From NCBI GenBank assembly GCA_019918135.1, contig WBZZ01004118.1:35001-99000 (forward strand): a DNA stretch of 64,000 nucleotides, written 5' to 3'. The translations under genes and the position numbers were made by a program. Positions 31,391-47,636 of the stretch are shown one piece after another. Every line of letters starts with the position of its first letter. Positions within the stretch are counted from its first letter, which is position 1. Below the pieces are notes generated by a model that made no database searches, had not been told where the DNA came from, and was given only the letters and a program-made list of their open reading frames with translations. This DNA is from Paulinella micropora (taxonomy: Eukaryota; Cercozoa; Imbricatea; Euglyphida; Paulinellidae).

Positions 31391-34295
31391 TCTATGTGTA
31401 TGTGCATGGATACCATATGGTATCCATAATCATTAATATTCCGGATCAGAAAAAAATAATAGAATTATAAAACTTTATTAATATTGTTATTAAACTTTGT
31501 TTTCCTGTCACCCAAAGTAAGAAAAATTTATTTACATAAGTGAAAAGGCTCATGCCTTACTGTCAGAGAGCCCCCGCCCCAAAGTCATTTTTACCCCAGA
31601 TACCAGGTGGTATCTAGTGTTTAAACGATTTGAAAATGCTCAAAATCACTTACGCTGTTTTTTTTTGTGCTTGTTTTCCGTATTGCTTGTGCCAGGCGTG
31701 ACATATGCGACCTTCGCCGCTGCACAGTGGCATATCCTGGCAACAGGAGGCGCAATAATAACTCGTCATGGACACCCTCCTCTCAGAAAAAGCGTACAGG
31801 CAAACACGGCACCTACGCCTCTTTGGCCTCTCCGTGCTCTGGCTGTATGCGCGACCGGCCTCATGCCTTTTTCTAATTTTGTCCGACATAAGGGTCAAAG
31901 GATATCCGCAAAGTTCCATGCACGGGGTGAACGGGGGGGGGCGACAGGAGCGAGGGGTGCAGAGGGGGGGGGGGGGGCTGGGGACCTGCAAGATTAGGAT
32001 CGTTTCCGCTTTCAATGAGCTTGGATGCGAGGAGATGCTTGAAAAAGCCGGGCCTGTTGTCTCCTTTCAGCATATTGAGATTGACCAAAACGGTTTTGCT
32101 GAAAAAATTGAAATGCTTGTAAGCATTGGTGATAATAAAATCCAGCAAAATAAAGAAATCACCTTTTTCCAGTCATTGACTGTAATGCCGAAGTTGAGGG
32201 AAGAGGACCCGTGGCGAGCGGAGTTGAATTGATCGACAGCGTTGAAAGCGCTATAATACAACGCCACGGCCTCGCACCACGGGACAAGAGGCAAAGTGCG
32301 GCTGTAACGAGCATTCCGCGGCTTGCCGGGCAAAGTGGTGGAGCATGTAGCAATATCCTGCTGCTGATTGTGGTCGTTTTGGTTCACCGCGAGCAGCCTG
32401 ATACAGTCCTTTTCGCATGTTGCTGACGCCAAATCCCCCTTCGACCCCCCCCTGGCACCCCATAGCATCTTCACAGGAAAGCCCGCATGTGCAGTCTTCA
32501 CCATTCCGACAAAATCAAGGCCCCTTTTTTTCAACTCACATGCTATTTTTCAACTGGCAAACCACGAATCACCGATTCCAATGCGCCCAGAACCGAGCCA
32601 CGGCCTCATCATACGCAAAGTGGTGGCAGTAGTGACCCCGAACTCATGTGCAAATTCTTTTTTTTGATATCTCTCCTTACCTTCCACCATCTCCAGTGCG
32701 ATACAGATCCCAGACTCGACACAACAGGCGGTACGATATTCCCTTCCCACGGGGATCGGCTTGCGGGGAACAACCATTTGCCCAGGCATTCCTTCTCCAG
32801 TGAACTGCCCCATACTTTCGTCGATAGTAATGAACCCCCCCCCCCCCCCCCGCAACTATGGCTTCCCTCGCCTTACGATCGACAGCCTCCGCCCACCCCC
32901 GAATAGGCAAAAAAGGGTCATCTTCTGTTGCTGGTGGACCTGTACGTAAACATTTCAAGATCCCCTCGAACCGATTGCAGGCTATTATGTCGCCATAACC
33001 ATCCCCCGGCAAGCCGTCTGTACCCATACACTTTTTGGGTGCCCAGTGTGACCTTCTCCTACCTCTGTCGGCCAATGAGATTTGGATTAACAGCCCCACA
33101 AAGACAAAAAATTCTTCCGTGGTAAGTGGTTTTGAGACCCTCTTATCTTTCTCTTTCGCTAGCTCTATGTTAGTCAGCTGTATAAGTTTTGTCACCGCAT
33201 CCATTGGCAAAAAGTGCAAAAGGTGTCTACACACAGAAAAAAAATTAAAAAAAAAATTAGCAAAACAAACAAAAACCTTGAAAAAAGTTAACACCATGAT
33301 TACAAGAAACCAACAGACCAAACACAGAGTTGAATTTTTTTTTCTTTCCAATCGTTGTCTGAAACAACACAACACAATAAAAAAAAAAAAGACATAGACA
33401 TGTAGAGAAAGTGTTGGGGAATGAGGTGCTAACTGGAATAGGAAAAATATATAGAGAAGACAGAGAGAGAGGAGGGCTTACGACAGGGGGCCAGTGTCTT
33501 TTTTTTCATCGAGTGTCGTCTTCGGTTTGTGCCAAGGTCGATCTGCTCCCCAATCCACCGCCTGTGGACCCAGCTTTCAGTCGAACCCCTTTCCCAGGAG
33601 TTTTTCTCTCTCAGTCTCTATTTCCTCTGCCGTATTAGGGCTTGGATTGTAACAGGGCATGAGTTCTTCATCACCTCCCTCCCCCTCCTCCTCGTCTTCT
33701 TCTACAGCAGCCTGCTCTTTCTGTTCTTGTTTTTGTTCCTCCTCCTGCTCCTCCTCTTCTTCTTCTTCATCATCAGAGACCTCCATCACTACCTCTTCGC
33801 CCTCCCCATTCATGAAAGCCAAACTCGACCACTCATGGGCTGGCTCTGGCTTCAAATGTTTTGTGAACTTGTAATAATCCTTACCATCAAACCGAGCAGT
33901 AATAAGAGCTTTTTTTTGTTTCGTTTCTTGATCTTTCAACACACCCAAAGCCCGAATGTCATTATATTTCGATTCCCCTAATTTCTTTTTTGCCCAAGGC
34001 ACCCCGAACCGAGAAACAGAGACTGAGATGGTCGTTCCTACTTCCATCTTTGGAGAAAAAAATCATTATGTGGCGGCTTCCCGTGGAAAAAGTGTATTGG
34101 GAGGGGTCAACCTTCTATTAAAAAAAACTTCAACTCAAAGTTTTGTAGAGAAATTTTACTGGTCGCTTCCTGGGGACTTGCTCAATAGATTACTGTAGTT
34201 TATTTTATGACAACGCATCCGGTTCGATCGCTAGAATTTTTTGAAAACCTGTCACTAAAAAACTGATACCATATGGTATCGCCATGAGCATAGAC

Positions 34296-34296
<1 letters not shown>
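31389..34296 (-). mobile_element. PB copy 2: piggyBac-like DNA transposon (2.9 kb)
   Basis: Same termini and gene as PB 1. The right end has a single palindrome instead of two. Confidence 0.85.
31650..34047 (-). pseudogene. PB copy 2 transposase, disrupted
   Basis: Carries the two in-frame TGA codons and the ITNAYK frameshift of PB 1. The G run before the catalytic TIDES motif is 17 long (32835-32851) and also out of frame. The Cys-rich C-terminus ends KQAQKKTA because a nearby T run has a different length. Intron at 33481-33227. Confidence 0.8.
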
Positions 34297-34336
<40 letters not shown>

Positions 34337-34353
34337 TAATAATAATAATAATA

Positions 34354-35100
<747 letters not shown>

Positions 35101-35368
35101 GTGCTTCTCTGTCAATGGCTGATGTATTTCTGCACATGCGCCTCCATCGTCTCACCCGTGAGGGGAGTACGAAGAATTGACGATAAGCTCTAATGACACC
35201 CCCGCAAGGGCAGTTCCAACACTTCCAGACGGGCCGGTATGTTCAATGAAAGTACTGGTCCAGAAATAGACCGGTATGTTCAATGAAAATACTGGTGGCA
35301 CCGACGGGAATCGAACTGGCGACAGGGCCCAGATGGTAGAACTTGACCACTGGGCTATCACGGTGTCC
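35101..35368 (-). mobile_element. SINE-A copy 18, full length
   Basis: Two internal repeats with the AAATAGA linker. Confidence 0.85.
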
Positions 35369-35369
35369 A

Positions 35370-35445
<76 letters not shown>

Positions 35446-35711
35446 GTGCTTCTCTGTCAATGGCTGATGCATTTCTGCACATGCGCCTCCATCGTCTCAC
35501 CCGTGAGGGGAGTACGAAGAGTTGACGATAAGCTCTAATGACACCCCCGCAAGGGCAGTTCCAACACTTCCAGACGGACCGGTATGTTCAATGAAAATAC
35601 TGGTCCAGACGGATCGGTATGTTCAATGAAAATACTGGTGGCACCGACGGGAATCGAACTGGCGACAGGGCCCAGATGGTAGAACTTGACCACTGGGCTA
35701 TCACGGTGACC
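35446..35711 (-). mobile_element. SINE-A copy 19, full length
   Basis: GGTGACC head variant; duplicate of SINE-A 15. Confidence 0.85.
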
Positions 35712-38979
<3,268 letters not shown>

Positions 38980-39247
38980 GTGCTTCTCTGTCAATGGCTG
39001 ATGCATTTCTGCACATGCGCCTCCATCGTCTCACCCGTGAGGGGAGTACGAAGAATTGACGATAAGCTCTAATGACACCCCCGCAAGGGCAGTTCCAACA
39101 CTTCCAGACGGGCCGGTATGTTCAATGAAAATACTGGTCCAGAAATAGACCGGTATGTTCAATGAAAATACTGGTGGCACCGACGGGAATCGAACTGGCG
39201 ACAGGGCCCAGATGGTAGAACTTGACCACTGGGCTATCACGGTGTCC
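38980..39247 (-). mobile_element. SINE-A copy 20, full length
   Basis: Counterpart of SINE-A 16 at the right side of PB 3. Confidence 0.85.
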
Positions 39248-39799
<552 letters not shown>

Positions 39800-40067
39800 G
39801 TGCTTCTCTGTCAATGGCTGATGCATTTCTGCACATGCGCCTCCATCGTCTCACCCGTGAGGGGAGTACGAAGAATTGACGATAAGCTCTAATGACACCC
39901 CCGCAAGGGCAGTTCCAACACTTCCAGACGGGCCGGTATGTTCAATGAAAATACTGGTCCAGAAATAGACCGGTATGTTCAATGAAAATACTGGTGGCAC
40001 CGACGGGAATCGAACTAGCGACAGGGCCCAGATGGTAGAACTTGACCACTGGGCTATCACGGTGTCC
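39800..40067 (-). mobile_element. SINE-A copy 21, full length
   Basis: One change (GAACTAGCG) beside the B-box. Confidence 0.85.
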
Positions 40068-40128
<61 letters not shown>

Positions 40129-40221
40129 GTGCTTCTCTGTCAATGGCTGATGCATTTCTGCACATGCGCCTCCATCGTCTCACCCGTGAGGGGAGTACGA
40201 AGAATTGACGATAAGCTCTAA

Positions 40222-40224
<3 letters not shown>
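40129..40224 (-). mobile_element. SINE-A copy 22, strongly 5'-truncated
   Basis: Only the last 95 or so bp of the body remain; no tRNA-like head. Confidence 0.85.
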
Positions 40225-40275
<51 letters not shown>

Positions 40276-40506
40276 GTGCTTCTCTGTCAATGGCTGATGC
40301 ATTTCTGCACATGCGCCTCCATCGTCTCACCCGTGAGGGGAGTACGAAGAATTGACGATAAGCTCTAATGACACCCCCGCAAGGGCAGTTCCAACACTTC
40401 CAGACGGACCGGTATGTTCAATGAAAATACTGGTGGCACCGACGGGAATCGAACTGGCGACAGGGCCCAGATGGTAGAACTTGACCACTGGGCTATCACG
40501 GTGTCC
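40276..40506 (-). mobile_element. SINE-A copy 23, single internal repeat
   Basis: Intact head, one 35-bp repeat. Confidence 0.85.
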
Positions 40507-40507
40507 A

Positions 40508-40550
<43 letters not shown>

Positions 40551-40779
40551 GTGCTTCTCTGTCAATGGCTGATGCATTTCTGCACATGCGCCTCCATCGT
40601 CTCAACCGTGAGGGGAGTACGAAGAATTGACGATAAGCTCTAATGACTCCCCCGCAAGGGCAGTTCCAACACTTCCAGACGGGCCGGTATGTTCAATGAA
40701 AATACTGGTCCAGAAATAGACCGGTATGTTCAATGAAAATACTGGTGGCACCGACGGGAATCGAACTGGCGACAGGGCC
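40551..40779 (-). mobile_element. SINE-A copy 24, 5'-truncated in the head
   Basis: Stops at GACAGGGCC, keeping the B-box only. Confidence 0.85.
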
Positions 40780-40833
<54 letters not shown>

Positions 40834-40835
<2 letters not shown>

Positions 40836-41008
40836 TATATCTCCTGCCAATTGCTGAGCCAAAAGGCCATGTGCATCCAGTCCTCCATTCCATAAGGAAA
40901 GTCTCCACACCAATCGGTGGAATAAAGGAAGTGACGGCATAGAACATTACTCTAGGAGCTTTATACCAATCAGCCCATTGAAAGGACCAATGGCCTATGT
41001 ACTCCCTA
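40834..41008 (-). mobile_element. SINE-B copy 8
   Basis: Several substitutions, including GATATATC at the tail junction; the most diverged SINE-B copy. Confidence 0.75.
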
Positions 41009-41057
<49 letters not shown>

Positions 41058-41324
41058 GTGCTTCTCTGTCAATGGCTGATGCATTTCTGCACATGCGCCT
41101 CCATCGTCTCACCCGTGAGGGGAGTACGAAGAATTGACGATAAGCTCTAATGACACCCCCCAAGGGCAGTTCCAACACTTCCAGACGGGCCGGTATGTTC
41201 AATGAAAATACTGGTCCAGAAATAGACCGGTATGTTCAATGAAAATACTGGTGGCACCGACGGGAATCGAACTGGCGACAGGGCCCAGATGGTAGAACTT
41301 GACCACTGGGCTATCACGGTGTCC
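41058..41324 (-). mobile_element. SINE-A copy 25, full length
   Basis: Two internal repeats. CCCCCAAGG in place of CCCGCAAGG in the body. Confidence 0.85.
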
Positions 41325-41394
<70 letters not shown>

Positions 41395-41640
41395 GTGCTT
41401 CTCTGTCAATGGCTGATGCATTTCTGCACATGCGCCTCCATCGTCTCACCCGTGAGGGGAGTACGAAGAATTGACGATAAGCTCTAATGACACCCCCGCA
41501 AGGGCAGTTCCAACACTTCCAGACGGGCCGGTATGTTCAATGAAAATACTGGTAGATGGATCGGTATGTTCAATGAAAATACTGGTGGCACCGACGGGAA
41601 TCGAACTGGCGACAGGGCCCAGATGGTAGAACTTGACCAC
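41395..41640 (-). mobile_element. SINE-A copy 26, 5'-truncated in the head
   Basis: Stops at CTTGACCAC. The linker between internal repeats is shortened (ACTGGTAGATGGAT). Confidence 0.85.
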
Positions 41641-41698
<58 letters not shown>

Positions 41699-41708
41699 GA
41701 CTTATCAG

Positions 41709-44700
41709 TCAATTGGCCTTTGATCCTGTCGGACATGTGCCTCCATTGGTAGCACGGGACCGTTCGGTGACGCGGCTCCGCTCCAAAGACTCGACTGGCA
41801 GTGCAATGTGCAAATGAGCGTGCTGTGCATGTGCAAGTGGGTGCAAGGAGTGAGAGGAGTTATCTGCCGAGAAGAAGTCCGCGACGCTGCGCTGACCTCC
41901 ACCTACAACAGATCTAGCCAGATATTCTACCTGACTAGGCCTTCCCCTCCTTCTACCCACCTCCTGAACGACCGTGAGGTCGATCACCTCCTCCTCCTCC
42001 TCCGCCCCCTCTGCCTCCCTGGTCTGCGCCTCCAACTCCTCCCACTCCTTCCAGATGGTGGCAACAAACCTTCCTAACTCCTCCTCCACCTCTTCTGGGA
42101 CAGGGATAAACAAAACGCCGAGCATCGCCGCCATCTTTTCATCCTCCCCCTTCAGCCATTCCTCTTTGAAGAGCCTCATCTCCTCCTCTGCCTCCCGCAG
42201 TTCCCTGTGATAAAGCCCTCCTCGATTCAGCATGAGGGGCTGCCGGGCTTGCGCCTCATCGATAAACTTAAACAGTGCCTCACGAGAGCTCGCAAACGTT
42301 GGGCAATGCAGCAGGAAGTGACGTAACGACTCGTTAACCTCAGTGCCACACAAGGCGAAACAGCTTGAGCAGTCCGGCGAGCATGAGCCAAATTTGGATC
42401 GGTAGAGGCGAAGGCGATTGTTGCAGCTCAACAATCGCCTTCTGATAAGGTTGTGACTTCCCCCCTCCAGCGCCCGCCAACGTGGGAAAGCAGAGCGGGA
42501 AGACATCTGGCTAAGCAGCACCCTAAGCCCATCAGAGGGCTTAGCCTGCCGCTCCCAGCCAGCTACTTCCTGCCGGACAGACCATTGCTTTACCACCTCG
42601 TTCCAGTTCGCCAGAGCGGCCCGCCAGTCCTTATCATCTACCGTGCCATCTTCGTTCACGACCCGCTTGAGCGCATCCAAGCCCTCCCGCAGCCTGTGAT
42701 CTGCTAAGATCAAATTTTCCGTATCTTCCTTCCATTTGCACCGACCCGTGTTGTAAAGCCTGCGTGTTAGCGCTGTGTTGCCCAGTAACTCGATGCGCCC
42801 TAGGAACCGAAGCCGGGCCGCCTTGGCAAGGATGCTAAAACTCGGCGTGCGGCCTAAACCCCTGGTGATGCAGCCGCTTGTGCGCGTACCAACACCCAAG
42901 ATGACCCGCAGGGGCGCTACCAACGCGCCCTCCAGCTTACTCAGCTTGTTGGCGCCCGGCAGATCCCAAAAAGCCGATGCGTAAAGCAACTTTGCGCCAA
43001 CCATTTGCTGCCAATTCATCAGCCGAAGACGCGCTGGAACTTCATGGGCAATCCAGAGGGGGTAGCAGGCAGCCGTTCCCGCTACAGTGATTTCCGCCGC
43101 CCGCTTCGCTTGCGGTTTATCGGAGAGGGTGTCCGTGAGCAGAACTCCCAGGTATTTGTAGTGGTCGGTGACGTTGAGAACCTTGCCCCGGAACCTCACG
43201 CATGGGGGCGACTTTTTTGACTTGGCGTGCCCGTATATCGGCATGACTTCCGTCTTGCCCGGTTTCAGGTTGATTTCAAGCCGATAGTCCTCCACGAATG
43301 TCGCCACGACATTTACAATCTGTTGAAGCTCCGTGACACTATGCGCAATTACCGCAACGTCGTCGGCGTAAAGCAGGGTCCGTATGTCTTCGATGCGGTT
43401 GAGGTCCTCGATCTCCAACTCTTTCGCGATTCGGACCGTTAGCTCATCCATGAAGACGTTGAACAGCGACGGTGACAACGGCGACCCTTGCTGAACTCCC
43501 ATCTCTTCCAGCACTTCACCAGTGAGTTCGCCATCGACTAGCACTCGCGATGACGTTCTTCGGTAAAAACGCCGCAGAATGCGATAGAACTTGCCCTGTA
43601 CCCCCATCTGGGTTAGCCTCTGAAACAACCCGGCCCGCCAAACCGTAGGGAATGCCTTTCTCAGATCCACGAACAAAACGAAAGAACGGAGGCCAGCTTG
43701 TTGTCTAAGGCGCAGACGCTCCTTAAGGACAAAAATCTGGTCCCCCGTACTACGTTTTGGCCGGAACCCACCCTGCTCTGGGCGAAGCCTGCCCGGCTGA
43801 TCGATGAAAGCCGTAAGCCTCGCCGCCATAAGGGACAGATACATCTTACCCAGACAGCTCAGAATCGCGATGTCTCTCCAATTTTCCGGATCGGTTGGGT
43901 CGCCTCCTTTTGGGATGTTGACGATAATCGCTTTGCCCCAGTCGCTGGGGGTGTATTCGCACGATTTCAACCAGTTGAAGAAGCGCACCAGAAAGCTCAC
44001 AATCCGCGTGCCTCCGTACTTGAGCATCTCGTTCTTGATCTTATCCGGTGAGCACGCTTTATGATTCTGGAGATTTTCCTGGCAGAGCTCCACTTCCTTC
44101 TCGGTGTAATCATAGTCCAGCGGGCCCGTCTCAGTCCGGATCTCCTCGGCTTGCGCCATGGCCTCGAATTGGTCGCGCAGGTTGTCGTTATACTGGAAGG
44201 TTTCGCGGGCCTTCCGCTCGGGCTCAATCCGCGCTGCTTCCTCATCAGAACCGACTTCCTCTACACATGCATCCTCCAAAAACTGGTTTTCTTTGGGGAC
44301 CACCATACGTCGGCGGTATTCTTCCCATTCTTGTAGTTTTTCCCGGAGTGTGCATGCCAGAGTGCCATCGGGCTTCCGAACAGGAGCAGAAGCGTTCGAC
44401 CGCCGAACCCCGCCCAAACGCTTTGACAGCTTCCAGTACGTGGCCATGGTAGCGCTCCTGAAGTTGGCAGCGGTGTCATTCTGGACCCGCTTCCACGCTT
44501 GCTCCTTCTTCTCCTTGCATAACCTTCTGACCGCCTTCCTCGCTTCTTTATATCTTTGCCAGGCCTCTCGGTTGGCCTCATTCCTTCGCCAGAGGCCGTA
44601 TGCCTCTCTCCGTCGCGCAATCGCTTCCCTAAGACTCTCATCAAACCATGCATTAGTAAACCCTGGCCTAATCACCCGAACTCCCAAGACCTTCACGGCT

Positions 44701-45182
44701 GCGCCCGTGAAAGCTCGGACCACTAAGCTAGCGACCCTATCTACCTCCTGCTGAAGCTCATCCGGGTCCTCCACTGCTGATAGATCTGGGAGGCCATCTG
44801 GCAACAGCCCCGATATACCAGCTGCAAAGGTCTCGTCGTACTTCAACCTAAGCTTAGACAGCTCACTCTCCTTACCCTCAACTACCCTGCCTATCAAGCG
44901 CTCTGCCTTGAATGCTTTGTACCTCTTTACCTGCTTTTTGGGGGGTGGCTGTCCCCCCCAGACCAGTTCCGCCCACACAGCTTTGTGGTCTGTATCAAGG
45001 TCTACCTCGTCGACGCCGAAGCTTGCCTCCTCCGCCAGCTCGGAAGAGACGCAGATGTAATCCAGTAGATGCCTTCGTCCACCTACATTTTCCTGCCTAG
45101 ACCACCAATATTTGTCCCCCCGTGGTTGCGAAAACCCACTGAGATTGCGCAACCCCGTGGCAACAAGCATCGCAGCCAGCAA
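41709..45182 (-). CDS. LINE-beta 2: endonuclease C-terminus, RT, Cys/His motif and regulatory-motif tail
   Basis: 1157 residues. 1-75: end of the APE endonuclease (LLDYI, then LDTDH at 62-66). 80-390: Arg/Lys/Glu-rich linker. About 410-640: RT, with PKGG, RPEQGGFR, FVDLRKAF (D506), QQGSPLSP and YADD (605-608). Then thumb/connection region and C-x2-C ... H ... C. Tail: VIDLT (1066-1070), RRRGRP (1077-1082), QRSVADFF (1097-1104). Unlike LINE-alpha, the linker-to-RT passage is unbroken. It is out of frame with 45083-46624 by a single-nucleotide loss. Confidence 0.92.
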   Translation of the reverse strand: MLAAMLVATGLRNLSGFSQPRGDKYWWSRQENVGGRRHLLDYICVSSELAEEASFGVDEVDLDTDHKAVWAELVWGGQPPPKKQVKRYKAFKAERLIGRVVEGKESELSKLRLKYDETFAAGISGLLPDGLPDLSAVEDPDELQQEVDRVASLVVRAFTGAAVKVLGVRVIRPGFTNAWFDESLREAIARRREAYGLWRRNEANREAWQRYKEARKAVRRLCKEKKEQAWKRVQNDTAANFRSATMATYWKLSKRLGGVRRSNASAPVRKPDGTLACTLREKLQEWEEYRRRMVVPKENQFLEDACVEEVGSDEEAARIEPERKARETFQYNDNLRDQFEAMAQAEEIRTETGPLDYDYTEKEVELCQENLQNHKACSPDKIKNEMLKYGGTRIVSFLVRFFNWLKSCEYTPSDWGKAIIVNIPKGGDPTDPENWRDIAILSCLGKMYLSLMAARLTAFIDQPGRLRPEQGGFRPKRSTGDQIFVLKERLRLRQQAGLRSFVLFVDLRKAFPTVWRAGLFQRLTQMGVQGKFYRILRRFYRRTSSRVLVDGELTGEVLEEMGVQQGSPLSPSLFNVFMDELTVRIAKELEIEDLNRIEDIRTLLYADDVAVIAHSVTELQQIVNVVATFVEDYRLEINLKPGKTEVMPIYGHAKSKKSPPCVRFRGKVLNVTDHYKYLGVLLTDTLSDKPQAKRAAEITVAGTAACYPLWIAHEVPARLRLMNWQQMVGAKLLYASAFWDLPGANKLSKLEGALVAPLRVILGVGTRTSGCITRGLGRTPSFSILAKAARLRFLGRIELLGNTALTRRLYNTGRCKWKEDTENLILADHRLREGLDALKRVVNEDGTVDDKDWRAALANWNEVVKQWSVRQEVAGWERQAKPSDGLRVLLSQMSSRSAFPRWRALEGGSHNLIRRRLLSCNNRLRLYRSKFGSCSPDCSSCFALCGTEVNESLRHFLLHCPTFASSREALFKFIDEAQARQPLMLNRGGLYHRELREAEEEMRLFKEEWLKGEDEKMAAMLGVLFIPVPEEVEEELGRFVATIWKEWEELEAQTREAEGAEEEEEVIDLTVVQEVGRRRGRPSQVEYLARSVVGGGQRSVADFFSADNSSHSLHPLAHAQHAHLHIALPVESLERSRVTERSRATNGGTCPTGSKAN
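41871..41894 (-). other. PIP box coding site in LINE-beta 2
   Basis: Encodes QRSVADFF, residues 1097-1104. Confidence 0.75.
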
Positions 45183-46624
45183 CTCACCATTCTCACTCCT
45201 AACCCCTCTACCCCTCCATCTATCTCGCCAAAGAGGCCCACCACTCCCTCCTCCCGCGCTATTCTGGCGGGCCCCAGCTTAGCATTAGCATCACCAACCG
45301 TAACCACATGACCTTTGGTGGCGAAGTAGGAGACGGCCGCCTGCCACGCCTCATAGGCTGCAATAGATTCCTCTCGTTGATTTTCTTGGGGGAAGTAGCC
45401 GTTGCCGACGAACACATCCGACGCCGTCGCGCTCCCAGACGACAGCCTCACCCACAATTGCTGTGGGTGTGGAACAGGCGCCTGTACAATGGTAGCGCAC
45501 GGTGCCAGATAGTTGGCCACCAACGTCAAGACTCCCCCCAAGAGACGCGAGCCCGCACCAGTTGCAGCCGCTTTGCCGAGGACTGCGAAGCCGTCGACTT
45601 GGAGCTTCTCCACCTTCTGCGACGATAGGTTGTGCTCCTGGACTCCGACGATCACCCAGCCTCGCTCCTTGTAGTGCTCCGGCCATTCCCCAAAGCCTGG
45701 GCTATCCGCACCCACTTTGCCTTGCCAATTATGTGAGGCCACCCTCAGTGGGAAGCCTTTCACAAATTGGGAAGAACGAAGCTGATGCCGATGCCTGCGC
45801 TTCGGTTGAGCCCGCCTGGAGCCCTCCGCCACCCTCCACGGCCCATCCTGCACCCTCCGCCCCAGCTCCTCCAGCTCCCGCATCCCGCCCCACTCCGCCA
45901 AGGGAGATTCACCGCTTGAGGCTTCGCCCTGGGGCTCGTCGACTTCCACGTCGAGCACCCAGTAGCCAAACCCCTGCTTGCGAAGCTCCCTCTGCATCTC
46001 TACATACTGGGCACCCCCCCGTGCAGCCCGCTGCTTCTCTCTTTCCCGGAAAGTCCTACCCGTCGCAACGTGAACCTTTCCCGTGAAGAACTTACGCTCC
46101 CGCAGCAGCCGCACCATCTTCTCCGCCTCCTCACAAGACGCACATTTAATCCGCAAATGTCGCCCACTACCTCTGCCCGCGAATTCCACCTCGACTTCCC
46201 CGAGACCGAGAATTCGGAGCTCTCGCGCCATGACCACTGTCTGAGAGACATGCGATAGCCCCCATACTATGCAACATCTCTTATCCAGCTCATTTCGTAC
46301 CTTCCTCCGCCACCTCCTCGGTGGCGGTACCGCTTGCCACACGCCGTGACCAGACCTTTCCGGACGTGACTTCTCTTCCGAGGTTGGGGAGGGTGATCGA
46401 GATGCAGCAGGATTGCTGGCTCTACGTGATTCAGGTTGCCCGTCAGGTACGCGAGCACTCGACCACCCCACCCCGGTCGAGTAGCCATCGCCACCCGCAG
46501 GCGCACTCCCACGGGGAACGTCTAAACCTGAAGGATTACCGCCTTGACCCATAGGGCCAGCACTAGCGGCCGCGCTCTTCGCATAAGAACCTGACATAAG
46601 TGGTATGGGACCCCGGTGCCGCAT
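45083..46624 (-). CDS. LINE-beta 2 N-terminal ORF: RRM-like domain plus endonuclease N-terminus
   Basis: 513 residues. Low-complexity Ser/Pro/Gly N-terminus, RRM-like domain at about 113-205 (CCIVWGLSHVS ... GRTFREREKQ), then the APE domain from about 291 with SHNW (298-300) and GVQEH (327-331), a VGDANAK motif, and the frame is lost at GVRMVSCW. Adding one base gives GVRSENGELLAAML, continuous with 41709-45182 and matching LINE-alpha, so the original was one ORF of about 1,640 residues. First ATG after the 5' UTR repeats taken as start. Confidence 0.85.
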   Translation of the reverse strand: MRHRGPIPLMSGSYAKSAAASAGPMGQGGNPSGLDVPRGSAPAGGDGYSTGVGWSSARVPDGQPESRRASNPAASRSPSPTSEEKSRPERSGHGVWQAVPPPRRWRRKVRNELDKRCCIVWGLSHVSQTVVMARELRILGLGEVEVEFAGRGSGRHLRIKCASCEEAEKMVRLLRERKFFTGKVHVATGRTFREREKQRAARGGAQYVEMQRELRKQGFGYWVLDVEVDEPQGEASSGESPLAEWGGMRELEELGRRVQDGPWRVAEGSRRAQPKRRHRHQLRSSQFVKGFPLRVASHNWQGKVGADSPGFGEWPEHYKERGWVIVGVQEHNLSSQKVEKLQVDGFAVLGKAAATGAGSRLLGGVLTLVANYLAPCATIVQAPVPHPQQLWVRLSSGSATASDVFVGNGYFPQENQREESIAAYEAWQAAVSYFATKGHVVTVGDANAKLGPARIAREEGVVGLFGEIDGGVEGLGVRMVSCWLRCLLPRGCAISVGFRNHGGTNIGGLGRKM

Positions 46625-47312
46625 TGATCGAGTTGTAAACTCGATAAATGAGGACCCAGGTGGGGTTATTTAAAGCTCAACCCTTAAAAAGCATACGTGT
46701 ACGTATGTATAGGAATACACACAAACACTCACCTGCATCCGTAACCAGGCACGAGGCAGACCCGCTGTGCATCATCGAGGTAGGTGTCGTGGCAAACCAC
46801 CCTGCGTCCGATAAACGCTGCAAGTGAGTCATCTACCGAGAGCACAGAGTGACAGGCCCGTGCACGTGTACCCACCACCCCATAACCCTCCGCCAGAGCA
46901 ACCCCATGGCATCCGCAGGATGAGCACGAAGAGTGCTGAGAGAGAGGGTGAGCCAGGAGCCCCGCTCCGGTCCGTCGTTACTTTGGTCATTTAGTCGTTT
47001 CAAGGCTTGTGGTAAGGTGTAGGGCCTCTCGCCTTCGTACAAACTCCGACCGACAGTAGTTTGGTTGACCATCCTTCGCGGTGACCCTCTGAACACAACC
47101 CCCTCCCCCAGTGCCCACCCCTTGTGATTCCAGAGGCCACCCCGAGCCAAGAGCGATGAGTATGATGAGCAACTCACATGAGTTACTCTCAGCAATTGGG
47201 ACCCGTCTCATAAATCAATGGAACGCTTATCGTGCGCCCCTCATAGGCTCAGCCCGCCCATGTGAAAGCTAGGCCTCGCCCAAAGCAAAGCAAAGCAAAG
47301 CAACAACAACAA

Positions 47313-47391
<79 letters not shown>

Positions 47392-47636
47392 AGCGAGGCC
47401 GCCGTGGCTCGCCCGCAATCCAGCTGGGTGCACCTCGTCACAACCACTCATCGGCGTGAGCTCATAGCTGTGTGCGACATAGGTACAAGAGCAAGAGGAG
47501 AAACAGTGTGCCAGCGTGGATGTGTGGGTGAGGCAGTGCGGTGAGGCAAAGCAGCGATGCCAGTCGAATCCCTGGAGACGGAACCTAGCATCAAAAACAT
47601 CGTATAAGTCTACCCCAGGCCTCCATCCACCGAGTG
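46625..47636 (-). promoter_or_regulatory. LINE-beta 2 5' UTR, proximal repeat unit
   Basis: Related to 47637-48500. Shared blocks include GAGCTTTAAATAACCCCAC (minus strand) close to the ORF start and a 370-bp segment (46735-47110 with 47936-48310). Also holds a poly-A/(GA)n tract at 47312-47383. Promoter role is inferred by analogy with tandem LINE promoter monomers. Confidence 0.5.
47312..47383. repeat. Poly-A followed by (GA)n
   Basis: About 39 A with a CAACAACAAC lead-in, then a GA dinucleotide run. Confidence 0.95.
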
